This document shows positions 1 through 6,484 of a stretch of DNA of 6,707 nt, one piece after another (positions within the stretch are counted from its first letter, which is position 1; each line of letters begins with the position of its first letter). The translations under genes were made by a program, and so were the position numbers. Below the pieces are notes generated by a model, which saw only the letters and a program-made list of their open reading frames with translations, was not told where the DNA came from and searched no databases. Origin of the DNA: Bacillota bacterium. GTDB lineage: Bacteria; Bacillota; Clostridia; Christensenellales; QAND01. The stretch is from NCBI GenBank assembly GCA_019415425.1, contig DXZF01000017.1, forward strand, positions 1-6,707, written 5' to 3'.

Positions 1-727
1 CCTGCTCGGCCCCAACGGCGTGGGCAAGACCACGCTCTTTAAGACGGTGCTGGGCTTTTTGAAGCCGCAGTCCGGGCACGTCTACGTGGACGATGTGGAC
101 ATCCACACGCTGCCCAGACAGGAATTTGCCAAACTGATCAGCTACGTGCCGCAGGCGCACACGCCGCCGTTTCCCTTCAAGGTGATCGATGTGGTGCTCA
201 TGGGCCGCACCGTACATCTGGGGCAGTTTGGCTCACCGGGGAAAGAGGACCGGCGCATCGCCGAAGAGGCGCTGGAGCAGTTGGATGTGTCATTTTTGCG
301 CGACCGCACGTATACGGAGATCAGCGGCGGCGAGCGGCAGATGGTGCTCATTGCGCGGGCGCTGACGCAAAAGACGCATTTTCTGATGATGGACGAGCCG
401 ACCAGCAACCTGGATTTTGGCAATCAGGTCAAGGTGCTGCAGTGCGTGAGCGATTTGGCCAAACAGGCGGGTTTGGGCGTGATCATGACCACGCACTTCC
501 CCGATCACGTATTCCAGTGCGACGGTACCGTTGCACTGATGAAGAGCGGCGAAAGCTTTGTGACCGGCGACTCGCATGAGATCATCACGCCGCAAAACAT
601 GCACGATGCCTACGGCATCGATGTGCGCGTATTGCACAATACCGGCGAAGAGGGGCAGATCACGGCCTGTGTGCCGCTGATCCACAAGCCGCATGATGCG
701 GGCCAAACGTCTGCGGACGTAGAATAG
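1..727 (+). CDS. FecE/BtuD-type ABC transporter ATP-binding protein (5' end missing)
   Basis: Nucleotide-binding subunit of an importer of the FecCD/BtuCD family, which takes up ferric siderophores, haem, cobalamin or related metal chelates; it hydrolyses ATP on the cytoplasmic face of the permease. The reading frame is open from base 2 and 241 residues are visible. The Walker A motif GPNGVGKT is at visible residues 3-10, so only about 30-40 N-terminal residues are missing. The Q-loop glutamine is in SYVPQ (near residue 51), the signature SGGERQ at 108-113, Walker B FLMMDE at 127-132 with the catalytic Glu, the D-loop SNLD at 135-138 and the H-loop His in MTTHFPDH (165). All ATPase motifs are intact. 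The stop is TAG at 725-727, 28 bp before the binding-protein gene, consistent with an operon. The permease is not in the window and should lie upstream. The substrate cannot be read from this subunit. Confidence 0.95.
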   Translation, partial: LLGPNGVGKTTLFKTVLGFLKPQSGHVYVDDVDIHTLPRQEFAKLISYVPQAHTPPFPFKVIDVVLMGRTVHLGQFGSPGKEDRRIAEEALEQLDVSFLRDRTYTEISGGERQMVLIARALTQKTHFLMMDEPTSNLDFGNQVKVLQCVSDLAKQAGLGVIMTTHFPDHVFQCDGTVALMKSGESFVTGDSHEIITPQNMHDAYGIDVRVLHNTGEEGQITACVPLIHKPHDAGQTSADVE

Positions 728-755
728 AGCCAACTACGAGGGAGGTAGGGAAGTT

Positions 756-1829
756 ATGAAACACATCTTCAAACGTCACCTGCTCGGCGCTTTGGCGCTG
801 GTCATGGTCGCGGGCATGAGCCTGAGCGCGTGTGCGGGGCAGCCCGCCGCGTCCACCAGCCCGTCGCCAACGGCACAGGCGGAGACGCGCATTGTCAACG
901 ACAAGGACGGCAATCCGGTCGAGATTCCGATGAACGTCGAGCGCGTCGCGCCCCAGATCGGCGCCATGGCGCAGATGACGGCCATGCTGGGCTACTCTGA
1001 CCGCATTGTGTGCGCGGCGGTGCAAAACCTCAACGACTACTTCAAGCAGATTTTCCCGCAGTACGTTGCGGCCAACCCGGAAAATCTGAGCACCGACAAC
1101 GTCGAGGACATCATCAGAAGCGGGGCGCAGGTCGTCTACGGCCCTGTGCGCGATGAGGCCACGATTGCGCAGCTCAACGCCGCGGGCATTGCGGTGGTGC
1201 CGCTCAACACCTTCTCCACTGTGCAGGAGATGAAGGACAACATCAACAAGATCGCGGAGATCCTGGGAGGAGACGCACCCGAAAAGGCACAGCGCTTTTG
1301 CGAGTACTACCAGGGCAACATCGACAAGGTGACGGAGGCGACAAAGGATATCCCGGAGGCGGATCGCGTCAAAATCATGTCGCTCAACTACAACGCCGGC
1401 GCGCTGGGCACCATCAACAAGACGGATATCTGCTCGGTTTACATGGAAGCGGCGGGTGGCGTCAATGTAGCGGCCGATGCCGAAGCGCCCAACTCCATCA
1501 GCGTGGAGAACGTGGTGGAATGGAACCCCGATGTCATCATCACCATGTCCGCTTCGTCCAAGAAGGCGATTGAGGAAGAGGCCGCCCTGCAGGGTGTGAA
1601 CGCCGTCAAGAACGACAAGGTGTTTGTGGTTCCCTACGGCACGTATGTCTGGTCCGTGCGCAGTGGCGAAGGCGCCATGATGCCGTTGTGGCTGGGCACT
1701 ATCATGTATCCGGATCTGTTCAAGGACATCGACATGCAACAGGTCGTCAGGGATTTCTTCCAGGAATTCTATGGCTACGAGATCCCGCAGGATGAGGTGG
1801 AGACGGTGCTGGCCGGCAACCAGAATTAA
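756..1829 (+). CDS. Fe/B12-type ABC transporter substrate-binding lipoprotein
   Basis: Extracellular, membrane-anchored receptor that delivers a metal chelate to the FecCD-type importer. The 357-residue protein starts at ATG 756, nine bases after a GGAGGT ribosome binding site (741-746). Residues 1-26 form a lipoprotein signal: basic KHIFKRH, a hydrophobic stretch, then lipobox LSAC with Cys26 as the predicted lipid-modified residue. A Ser/Thr/Pro/Ala-rich linker (27-43) follows. The mature part reads as a periplasmic-binding-protein fold of the Fe/B12 type (PF01497-like): the entry strand with DGNPVEIP (51-58), LGYSDRIV (78-85), a long linking helix near 155-195, EWNPDVIIT (255-263) in the C lobe, and a C-terminal helix rich in aromatics (FFQEFYGYEI). 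Trp299, Arg302 and Glu305 sit in a block (WSVRSGEG) where this family often places ligand contacts; that assignment is inference. The ligand is unknown: ferric siderophore, haem, cobamide or a molybdate-like oxyanion all remain possible. Confidence 0.93.
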   Translation: MKHIFKRHLLGALALVMVAGMSLSACAGQPAASTSPSPTAQAETRIVNDKDGNPVEIPMNVERVAPQIGAMAQMTAMLGYSDRIVCAAVQNLNDYFKQIFPQYVAANPENLSTDNVEDIIRSGAQVVYGPVRDEATIAQLNAAGIAVVPLNTFSTVQEMKDNINKIAEILGGDAPEKAQRFCEYYQGNIDKVTEATKDIPEADRVKIMSLNYNAGALGTINKTDICSVYMEAAGGVNVAADAEAPNSISVENVVEWNPDVIITMSASSKKAIEEEAALQGVNAVKNDKVFVVPYGTYVWSVRSGEGAMMPLWLGTIMYPDLFKDIDMQQVVRDFFQEFYGYEIPQDEVETVLAGNQN

Positions 1830-1865
1830 AAGCGGCCAATCTTGAAAAGAAGAGCGGGAAACACG

Positions 1866-2705
1866 ATGAAACCATTGATCAACTGGGAAGAACTGCAACG
1901 CATTGCCATGCCCGCGCCCCCGCCCGGCAAACGGGACGAGAAGGGCGGGAATATGTGGGATCGCGTCGCGCCGTTTTACAACCGGATGGCGGCGATGGAA
2001 AAGAGCTACACCAAAAATCAGCTCGATTGCTTTGACACCGCGCCCACCGATACCGTGCTGGACATCGGCTGTGGCCCCGGCCGCATTTCGGTGCAGATGG
2101 CGCAGCGCGCCAAATCCGTAACGTCCATCGACGCGTCGGAGAAGATGCTCGCATTTTGCCGGGAGAATGCCCAAAAGGCGGGCGTGACCAACCTGACCAC
2201 GCGCCTTTTGGACTGGAACGAAGCGGTGCTGGGCGAAAACCTGGAGCAGCACGATATCGTCATTGCCTCGCGCTCTGTGGGCATGCACGATCTGAAAAAG
2301 CTCAACCGGTTTGCCAAAAAATACGCCGTGCTGGTGTGCTGGGCCAATGCCCCCAGCATCCCGGAGATTTCAGGCTATCTGTTTGAAGGTGTCGAGGACA
2401 AGCCGCGTCCGCGCATGATGCGCGACCGCCGCCTGGGGTACAATGTGACGTACAACATGGTGTATGATTTGGGGCTGGACCCCAACATCCGCATTGTGAC
2501 GGACGGCTTTACCAAGGACTTTGCCAATGCGCAGGAGGCGTACGACGATCTGCGCAAACTGGGCGAGGTGCCTTCGGATAAGGAGGATATCTTCCGGCGC
2601 AATGTGGACAAATTCCTTACGCCAAACGGCGCAGGCGGCGTCACGTACCGCTGCGAGACCAAGACCTACGTGCTCTGGTGGGAACCCAAACCCATCGAGG
2701 ACTGA
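1866..2705 (+). CDS. class I SAM-dependent methyltransferase in the uptake operon
   Basis: Predicted cytoplasmic S-adenosylmethionine-dependent methyltransferase of 279 residues. The Rossmann-fold motif I is VLDIGCGPGR (near residues 64-73), and the acidic residue that binds the SAM ribose is in TSIDAS (Asp89). The N-terminal part contains MWDRVAPFYNRMAAME, typical of the helix before motif I in these enzymes. The C-terminal third (about 175-279, with FEGVEDKPRPRMM, TYNMVYDL and a Trp-rich end, VLWWEP) is not a common methyltransferase core and probably sets substrate choice. I chose ATG 1866 because KPLINWEEL begins a plausible N-terminus there; an in-frame TTG at 1842 would add eight residues but has no ribosome binding site. 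The site before 1866 (GAGCGGGAA) is itself weak. The gene starts 36 bp after the binding-protein gene and ends just before a terminator, so it is the last gene of the operon. The acceptor molecule is unknown; a link to the imported chelate is inference. Confidence 0.87.
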   Translation: MKPLINWEELQRIAMPAPPPGKRDEKGGNMWDRVAPFYNRMAAMEKSYTKNQLDCFDTAPTDTVLDIGCGPGRISVQMAQRAKSVTSIDASEKMLAFCRENAQKAGVTNLTTRLLDWNEAVLGENLEQHDIVIASRSVGMHDLKKLNRFAKKYAVLVCWANAPSIPEISGYLFEGVEDKPRPRMMRDRRLGYNVTYNMVYDLGLDPNIRIVTDGFTKDFANAQEAYDDLRKLGEVPSDKEDIFRRNVDKFLTPNGAGGVTYRCETKTYVLWWEPKPIED

Positions 2706-2712
2706 ACAGAGC

Positions 2713-2744
2713 AAAAAAGCGGCTCCAATCGGAGCCGCTTTTTT
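2713..2744. terminator. bidirectional intrinsic terminator between convergent genes
   Basis: Perfect hairpin with 8-bp stem GCGGCTCC / GGAGCCGC (2719-2726 and 2731-2738) and loop AATC, flanked by six A on the left and six T on the right. The A/T flanks also pair, giving a 14-bp stem. Read on either strand it is a GC-rich hairpin followed by a U-run. It lies 7 bp after the methyltransferase stop (+ strand) and 14 bp after the sdaAA stop (- strand), as expected for a shared terminator. Confidence 0.95.
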
Positions 2745-2758
2745 ATGCAGTGAAGGGG

Positions 2759-3685
2759 TTATCGACCCAGATCCTCCGGGATATCGATCTCTTCAGGGGC
2801 AAACAATCTGGTTTCGGCCGCCTTGGCCGTCGGCGTGGCCGCGATGCCGCCCTGCGCGCTTTCGCGCAGCGAGGGGGGCAATGAACAGCCCACCCGATAC
2901 ATCGCATCCACCGTCTCGTCAAAGGGGATGAACGAACGGATGCCGCACAGCGCCATGTCTGCACAGAGCAACGCGTTGTTCGCACCGATGGCGTTGCGCT
3001 TGACGCACGGCACTTCCACCAGCCCCGCGACGGGATCGCATACCAGGCCCATCAGGTTTTGCAGCGCAGTGGCGGCCGCGTGCAGCGCCGCCTCCGGCGA
3101 ACCGCCCAACAGCTCGGTCAATGCGGCGGCCGCCATGGCCGATGCCGTGCCCACCTCGGCCTGGCACCCGCCCTGCGCGCCCGAGACCGACGCGTTGCGC
3201 TGGATGATCATGCCCACTGCGGAGGCGGTGAACAGCGCGTCGATCAGCGCCTCGTCGTCGTATCCCCGCGCCTTTTGTACGGCCAACAGCACGCCGGGGA
3301 GCACGCCGCTTGCGCCCGCCGTCGGCGCCGCCACGATGCGGCCCATCGAGGCGTTGACCTCCACCACCGCCATGGCCATGGCAGCCGCCGTGGCAGACAG
3401 CGCGCCGCACAGCGCCGTATCCGCGGACTCGTACAGCTTTTTGGCTTCGCCCCCCACCAGGCCGCCGACGGAAAGTGGGATCGTCTCAATGCCGCGCAGC
3501 GCGCCCTCGCGCATGATGGCAAGGTTCTGGCGCATCTGTTCGCGCACGGCTGCCTCCGTCTGATGGAACAGTTGCGTCTCGCGCGCCTGCATCACTTCGC
3601 AGATGCGCATGCCGTGCGCGCGGCACTGTTCGAGCAACGTCTCGCCCGAAATGAAATCCATATGCTGTTCAGACAAGGTAGACAT
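2759..3685 (-). CDS. sdaAA: L-serine dehydratase, iron-sulfur-dependent, alpha subunit
   Basis: Catalytic subunit of the oxygen-sensitive two-subunit enzyme that deaminates L-serine to pyruvate and ammonia in the cytoplasm; 308 residues, close to the family length of about 290-300. Conserved blocks include SMGRIVAAPTAGASGVLPGV (near 113-132), QRNASVSGAQGGCQAEVG (162-179), CDPVAGLVEVPCVKRN (216-231) and GGIAATPT near the C-terminus. Cys174, Cys216 and Cys227 are spaced 42 and 11 residues apart, the same spacing I recall for the three cluster-binding cysteines of characterised family members, so the [4Fe-4S] cluster should form. The start is ATG at 3683-3685, with AAAGGAGAT five bases upstream; a longer reading from further upstream lies inside sdaAB and lacks homology. 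The start overlaps the end of sdaAB by 17 bp. About 22 residues, including TRLFAPEEIDIPEDLGR, follow the last conserved block and do not look familiar. Confidence 0.96.
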   Translation of the reverse strand: MSTLSEQHMDFISGETLLEQCRAHGMRICEVMQARETQLFHQTEAAVREQMRQNLAIMREGALRGIETIPLSVGGLVGGEAKKLYESADTALCGALSATAAAMAMAVVEVNASMGRIVAAPTAGASGVLPGVLLAVQKARGYDDEALIDALFTASAVGMIIQRNASVSGAQGGCQAEVGTASAMAAAALTELLGGSPEAALHAAATALQNLMGLVCDPVAGLVEVPCVKRNAIGANNALLCADMALCGIRSFIPFDETVDAMYRVGCSLPPSLRESAQGGIAATPTAKAAETRLFAPEEIDIPEDLGR

Positions 3686-4331
3686 GGCCAATCTCCTTTC
3701 GCACGTTCTGCAGCAGCCCGATGATCGCCTGCGGGATGGCCTGGTCGGTCTCGATGACCATGTACGCCTGCCCACCGCGCGCCTGACGGAACACGCGCAT
3801 GAACGCGATGTTGATCTGTTCGCGCCCCAATGCCTGCGTGATGTCGCCGATGACGCCGGGGACGTCCTGATGGTCCACGATCAAGGTCGGGTATTCGCCG
3901 GTGACGTAGATGTCAATGCCGTTGAGCTGCGTGAGCACAATGGCCCCGCCGCCGATGGAGATTCCGGTGATGCTGGTGTGCTTGCCCGCGGCGTTGTCGA
4001 TCTCCATCGTCACGGTGTTGGGGTGCGCGCTGGGCGCGTCGGACTGCACAAAGCTGTAGGCCAGCCCGCGCGACTGCGCCAGCGCATAGGCGTTGGGCAG
4101 CTGCGGATCGTCCGGCTCCATGCCCATGATACCGGCCAGCAGCGCGCGGTCGGTGCCGTGCCCGCGATAGGTATGGGCAAAGGAACCGAACAGCACGAAC
4201 TGCACGCGCGTAATCTGCGGCCCGGCGATGTGACCGGCCACCTTGGCCAGCCGCGCCGCCCCTGCCGTGTGCGAACTGGAGGGGCCGACCATCCGTGGCC
4301 CCAGCACTTCAAATGCGGATAATGTCTTCAT
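3669..4331 (-). CDS. sdaAB: L-serine dehydratase, iron-sulfur-dependent, beta subunit
   Basis: Partner subunit of the serine deaminase, 220 residues, the usual length. The N-terminal domain opens with SAFEVLGPRMVGPSSSHTAG (5-24), the signature of this subunit, whose SSSHT segment forms part of the substrate site in family structures. GSFAHTYRGHGTDRALLAG (49-67) and NTVTMEI (105-111) are further family blocks. Residues 148-220 form an ACT domain (YPTLIVDHQDVPGVIGDI, then INIAFMRV and GGQAYMVIETD), a fold that often senses amino acids; in this family serine binding there is proposed as regulation or substrate capture. The start ATG at 4329-4331 follows GGGAGG (4338-4343). The gene ends with TGA at 3669-3671 inside the start of sdaAA, in a different frame, so the two subunits are probably translated in a coupled way and made in equal amounts. 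Confidence 0.96.
   Translation of the reverse strand: MKTLSAFEVLGPRMVGPSSSHTAGAARLAKVAGHIAGPQITRVQFVLFGSFAHTYRGHGTDRALLAGIMGMEPDDPQLPNAYALAQSRGLAYSFVQSDAPSAHPNTVTMEIDNAAGKHTSITGISIGGGAIVLTQLNGIDIYVTGEYPTLIVDHQDVPGVIGDITQALGREQINIAFMRVFRQARGGQAYMVIETDQAIPQAIIGLLQNVRKEIGHVYLV
3691..3699 (-). promoter_or_regulatory. ribosome binding site for sdaAA, upstream of sdaAB reading-frame end and before the overlap
   Basis: On the minus strand this reads AAAGGAGAT, a near-perfect Shine-Dalgarno sequence five bases before the sdaAA ATG. It lies within the sdaAB coding region, so ribosomes finishing sdaAB pass over it. It fixes the sdaAA start and argues against longer N-terminal readings. Confidence 0.85.
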
Positions 4332-4344
4332 GGAAAACCTCCCA

Positions 4345-4363
4345 AAAAGCGCAGGGCGCTTTT
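4345..4363 (-). other. small hairpin in the sdaAB leader, next to the ribosome binding site
   Basis: Inverted repeat AAAAGCGC (4345-4352) / GCGCTTTT (4356-4363) with a 3-base loop. On the minus strand it is followed by one more T and then directly by the GGGAGG ribosome binding site of sdaAB. Only four of the eight pairs are G-C, so as a terminator it would be weak. It could be a second, leaky terminator behind alaS, or a leader structure affecting sdaAB. The structure is seen; any role is inference. Confidence 0.5.
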
Positions 4364-4373
4364 GTAATCCGTG

Positions 4374-4403
4374 AAAAAACTGCCGGGCGAAGCGGCCCGG
4401 CAG
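4374..4403 (-). terminator. intrinsic terminator downstream of alaS
   Basis: On the minus strand the sequence reads CTGCCGGGC, a 6-base loop, GCCCGGCAG, then TTTTTT. The 9-bp GC-rich stem (4380-4388 with 4395-4403) and U-run make a strong Rho-independent terminator. It begins 6 bp after the alaS TAA and separates alaS from sdaAB, which starts 42 bp further on. Confidence 0.93.
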
Positions 4404-4409
4404 TCGGTC

Positions 4410-6404
4410 TTATTGCAATACCGCGCGGATACGGCGTACACCGGAGGAGGAACTGCCCTCTTTTTGGATCTTGAACGTCCCCAGCTCCCCGGTACGCTTG
4501 GCGTGCGGACCGCCGCAGATCTCCTTGCTGACATCGCCGATGGTGTACACGCGCACGCGTTCGCCGTACCGCTCGCCAAAGATGCCGATGGCCCCGGCGG
4601 CGTGCGCCTCGTCCACGGTCATCTCTTCGCACTCCACCGGCAAATCGCGGGCGATCGCGTCGTTGACCATCACCTCAATCTGATCCAGCTCTTCGCGCGT
4701 GACCTTGCGCGGGAAATTGAAGTCAAAGCGCAACCGCTCTGCCGTGATGTTGCTGCCGCGCTGGTAGATATCGTTGCCCAACAGCTTGCGCAGGGCGGCC
4801 AGCAGCAGATGCGTGGCGGTGTGCAGGCGCGCCGTGGCCTCGGTATCGTCTGCAAGCCCGCCTTTAAAGCGCTGGGTCGCGCCGGCGTGGGACTTTTTCT
4901 GGTGCGCCTCAAACTGCTTGTGGAATGCGTCCATGTCCACTTCGAGGCCCTTTTCCTTGGCCAGCTCCTGCGTCATCTCGATGGGGAAACCATAGGTGTC
5001 GTACAGGCGGAACGCCGTTGCGCCGTCGATGGCGTGGAAGTGCTCGCGCAGCCCTTTGATCTCCTCCTGCAATTCGCTGAGCGCCTGATAGGCGTTTTCA
5101 AATTTTTCCATCGCGCGCATGACGGGCGCAAATTCCGGCAGGGGGCGCACGGTGGAACCGATCTGCTTGGCCAGCTGCACGGCCTGTTCCATATCCTGCC
5201 CCGGCTTGATCATGGGGCCGAATTTGTCGAACTGCTCCATGATGCGGTCCAAGCGCGACATCAATTTATCGAATTCACGCATGCCCTGGTGTACGGTGCG
5301 GTCAAAGCGCTGCACTTCAAGGTCGATCTGCTCTGCGATAAAGGCGCGCTTTTCCACAAGCTCGGGATAGGCGTCGGCATATTTGCGCGTGACGACGTCG
5401 GCGATCTGCGAAAGGCTGTCGGTCGGGATGCCCAGCGTCATGGCAAAGCGCGTCGCCCGGCGAATCAGACGGCGCAGCACATAGCCCTGATCCACGTTGC
5501 TGGGTGTCACGCCGCGCTCATCGCCCAGGATGAACGTGGCGGTGCGGATGTGGTCGGCCACGATGCGCATGGCGCGCGTGACGGGCTCGCTTTCGCCGTA
5601 CTGCTTGCCCGAGAGCGCTTCGATCTTCTGCAGAATCGGCGCGAACACGTCCGTCTCGTACACCGTCTCCTTGCCCTGCAGCACCGCAATGGTGCGCTCC
5701 AGGCCCATGCCGGTGTCCACGTTGCGCTGTTCGAGCGGCTCAAACGTGCCCTCGGCCGTCTTGTTGTACTGCATGAACACGTCGTTCCAGATCTCGAGGT
5801 AACGTCCGCAGGAACAGGCGGGCGAACAGTCGGGTCCGCACGGCTCCTGATCGCGGATGATGAACATCTCGGTGTCCGGCCCACACGGGCCGGTCTGCCC
5901 GGCCGGGCCCCACCAGTTGTTTTCGCGCGGCAAGTAGAAGATGCGATCCTCGGGCAGGCCCATCTGCATCCACAGCTTGGCCGACTCCTCGTCGCGCGGG
6001 ATGCCGTCCTCCCCGGCAAAGACCGAGACCGCCAGCTTGTCCGGGTCCAGGCCCAGGTACTGCGGGCTGGTCAAAAACTCCCAGCTCCATTTGATCGCGT
6101 CCTCTTTGAAATAGTCGCCCAGCGACCAGTTGCCCATCATTTCAAAGAAGGTCAGGTGCGAGGCGTCGCCCACGTCGTCGATATCGCCGGTGCGCACGCA
6201 TTTCTGCACATCGGTCAGGCGCGTGCCCATCGGATGCTTGGCGCCCAAAAGGTACGGCACCAGCGGATGCATGCCTGCCGTGGTGAACAGTACGGTGGGA
6301 TCGTTCTCCGGGATCAGGCTCGCGCTCTGGATCACGGCGTGGCCCTTATTGGCGAAAAAGTCCAGATACATGTTCCGCAGTTGTTCACTGGTCATCTCTT
6401 TCAT
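4410..6404 (-). CDS. alaS: alanyl-tRNA synthetase, short form without C-terminal DHHA1 domain
   Basis: Charges tRNA-Ala with alanine in the cytoplasm; 664 residues against about 870-880 for the usual bacterial enzyme. The class II core is complete: motif 1 region NDPTVLFTTAGMHPLVPYLLG (34-54), motif 2 region ending TFFEMMGNWSLGDYF (85-99), and motif 3 DTGMGLERTIAVLQ (230-243). A cysteine group, C189, C193, C197 and C199, precedes EIWNDVFMQY. The editing domain has all four expected zinc ligands, HTATH (His528, His532) and CGGPH (Cys630, His634), with Gln548 in IYQRGS. The protein stops at GVRRIRAVLQ, where other AlaS proteins continue into the DHHA1/C-Ala part. Residues about 378-458 exceed the usual linker before GATAFRLYDTYGFP by roughly 65. 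The start ATG follows AGAGGAA. A strong terminator right after the stop shows that the short end is natural. I recall short AlaS forms in some bacterial lineages but cannot confirm membership. Confidence 0.95.
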   Translation of the reverse strand: MKEMTSEQLRNMYLDFFANKGHAVIQSASLIPENDPTVLFTTAGMHPLVPYLLGAKHPMGTRLTDVQKCVRTGDIDDVGDASHLTFFEMMGNWSLGDYFKEDAIKWSWEFLTSPQYLGLDPDKLAVSVFAGEDGIPRDEESAKLWMQMGLPEDRIFYLPRENNWWGPAGQTGPCGPDTEMFIIRDQEPCGPDCSPACSCGRYLEIWNDVFMQYNKTAEGTFEPLEQRNVDTGMGLERTIAVLQGKETVYETDVFAPILQKIEALSGKQYGESEPVTRAMRIVADHIRTATFILGDERGVTPSNVDQGYVLRRLIRRATRFAMTLGIPTDSLSQIADVVTRKYADAYPELVEKRAFIAEQIDLEVQRFDRTVHQGMREFDKLMSRLDRIMEQFDKFGPMIKPGQDMEQAVQLAKQIGSTVRPLPEFAPVMRAMEKFENAYQALSELQEEIKGLREHFHAIDGATAFRLYDTYGFPIEMTQELAKEKGLEVDMDAFHKQFEAHQKKSHAGATQRFKGGLADDTEATARLHTATHLLLAALRKLLGNDIYQRGSNITAERLRFDFNFPRKVTREELDQIEVMVNDAIARDLPVECEEMTVDEAHAAGAIGIFGERYGERVRVYTIGDVSKEICGGPHAKRTGELGTFKIQKEGSSSSGVRRIRAVLQ

Positions 6405-6440
6405 GCAAAAATTCCTCTTTTCCCAAATACACTATGTAGG

Positions 6441-6470
6441 ATTATACAGAGTTGAACGCGCGCGTGTCAA
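6441..6470 (-). promoter_or_regulatory. consensus vegetative (sigma-A) promoter of alaS
   Basis: On the minus strand TTGACA (6465-6470) and TATAAT (6441-6446) are both perfect, separated by 18 bp. The expected transcript start is near 6434, giving a leader of about 30 nt before the alaS ATG at 6404. There is therefore no room for a T-box or other long leader from this promoter. Confidence 0.92.
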
Positions 6471-6484
6471 CGGCATGCGCGCGC
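6458..6484. repeat. alternating CG inverted repeat around the alaS -35 box
   Basis: GCGCGCG (6458-6464) and CGCGCGC (6478-6484) form 7-bp inverted arms 13 bp apart. The left arm lies in the alaS promoter spacer and the -35 hexamer lies between the arms. The repeat is visible, but alternating CG is low in complexity and self-complementary by nature, so an operator role is only a possibility. Confidence 0.45.

Noticed and set aside
1842..1865. TTG start for the methyltransferase, eight residues longer
   Set aside because: No ribosome binding site precedes it; ATG 1866 is the better, though not certain, start.
660..2288. 542-codon open frame on the - strand opposite the binding-protein and methyltransferase genes
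   Set aside because: It spans three well-supported genes on the other strand and has His/Arg-rich antisense composition without recognisable domains.
3686..3775. 30-residue N-terminal extension of sdaAA
   Set aside because: The extra residues are Arg-rich, overlap sdaAB in another frame and lack homology, while ATG 3685 has a strong ribosome binding site at the right distance.
2823..4322. Open frames on the + strand opposite sdaAA and sdaAB
   Set aside because: Antisense shadows: low-complexity Ala/Ser/Arg composition, no motifs, and the opposite strand carries two textbook genes.
4374..4412. Frameshift or early stop as the cause of the short AlaS
   Set aside because: The stop is followed within 6 bp by a strong intrinsic terminator and then another gene, leaving no remnant of a C-terminal domain.
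4371..6455. 694-codon open frame on the + strand opposite alaS
   Set aside because: It mirrors alaS, shows no family motifs, is rich in His/Leu/Arg as antisense frames of GC-rich genes are, and has no ribosome binding site. It also runs through the alaS terminator and promoter.
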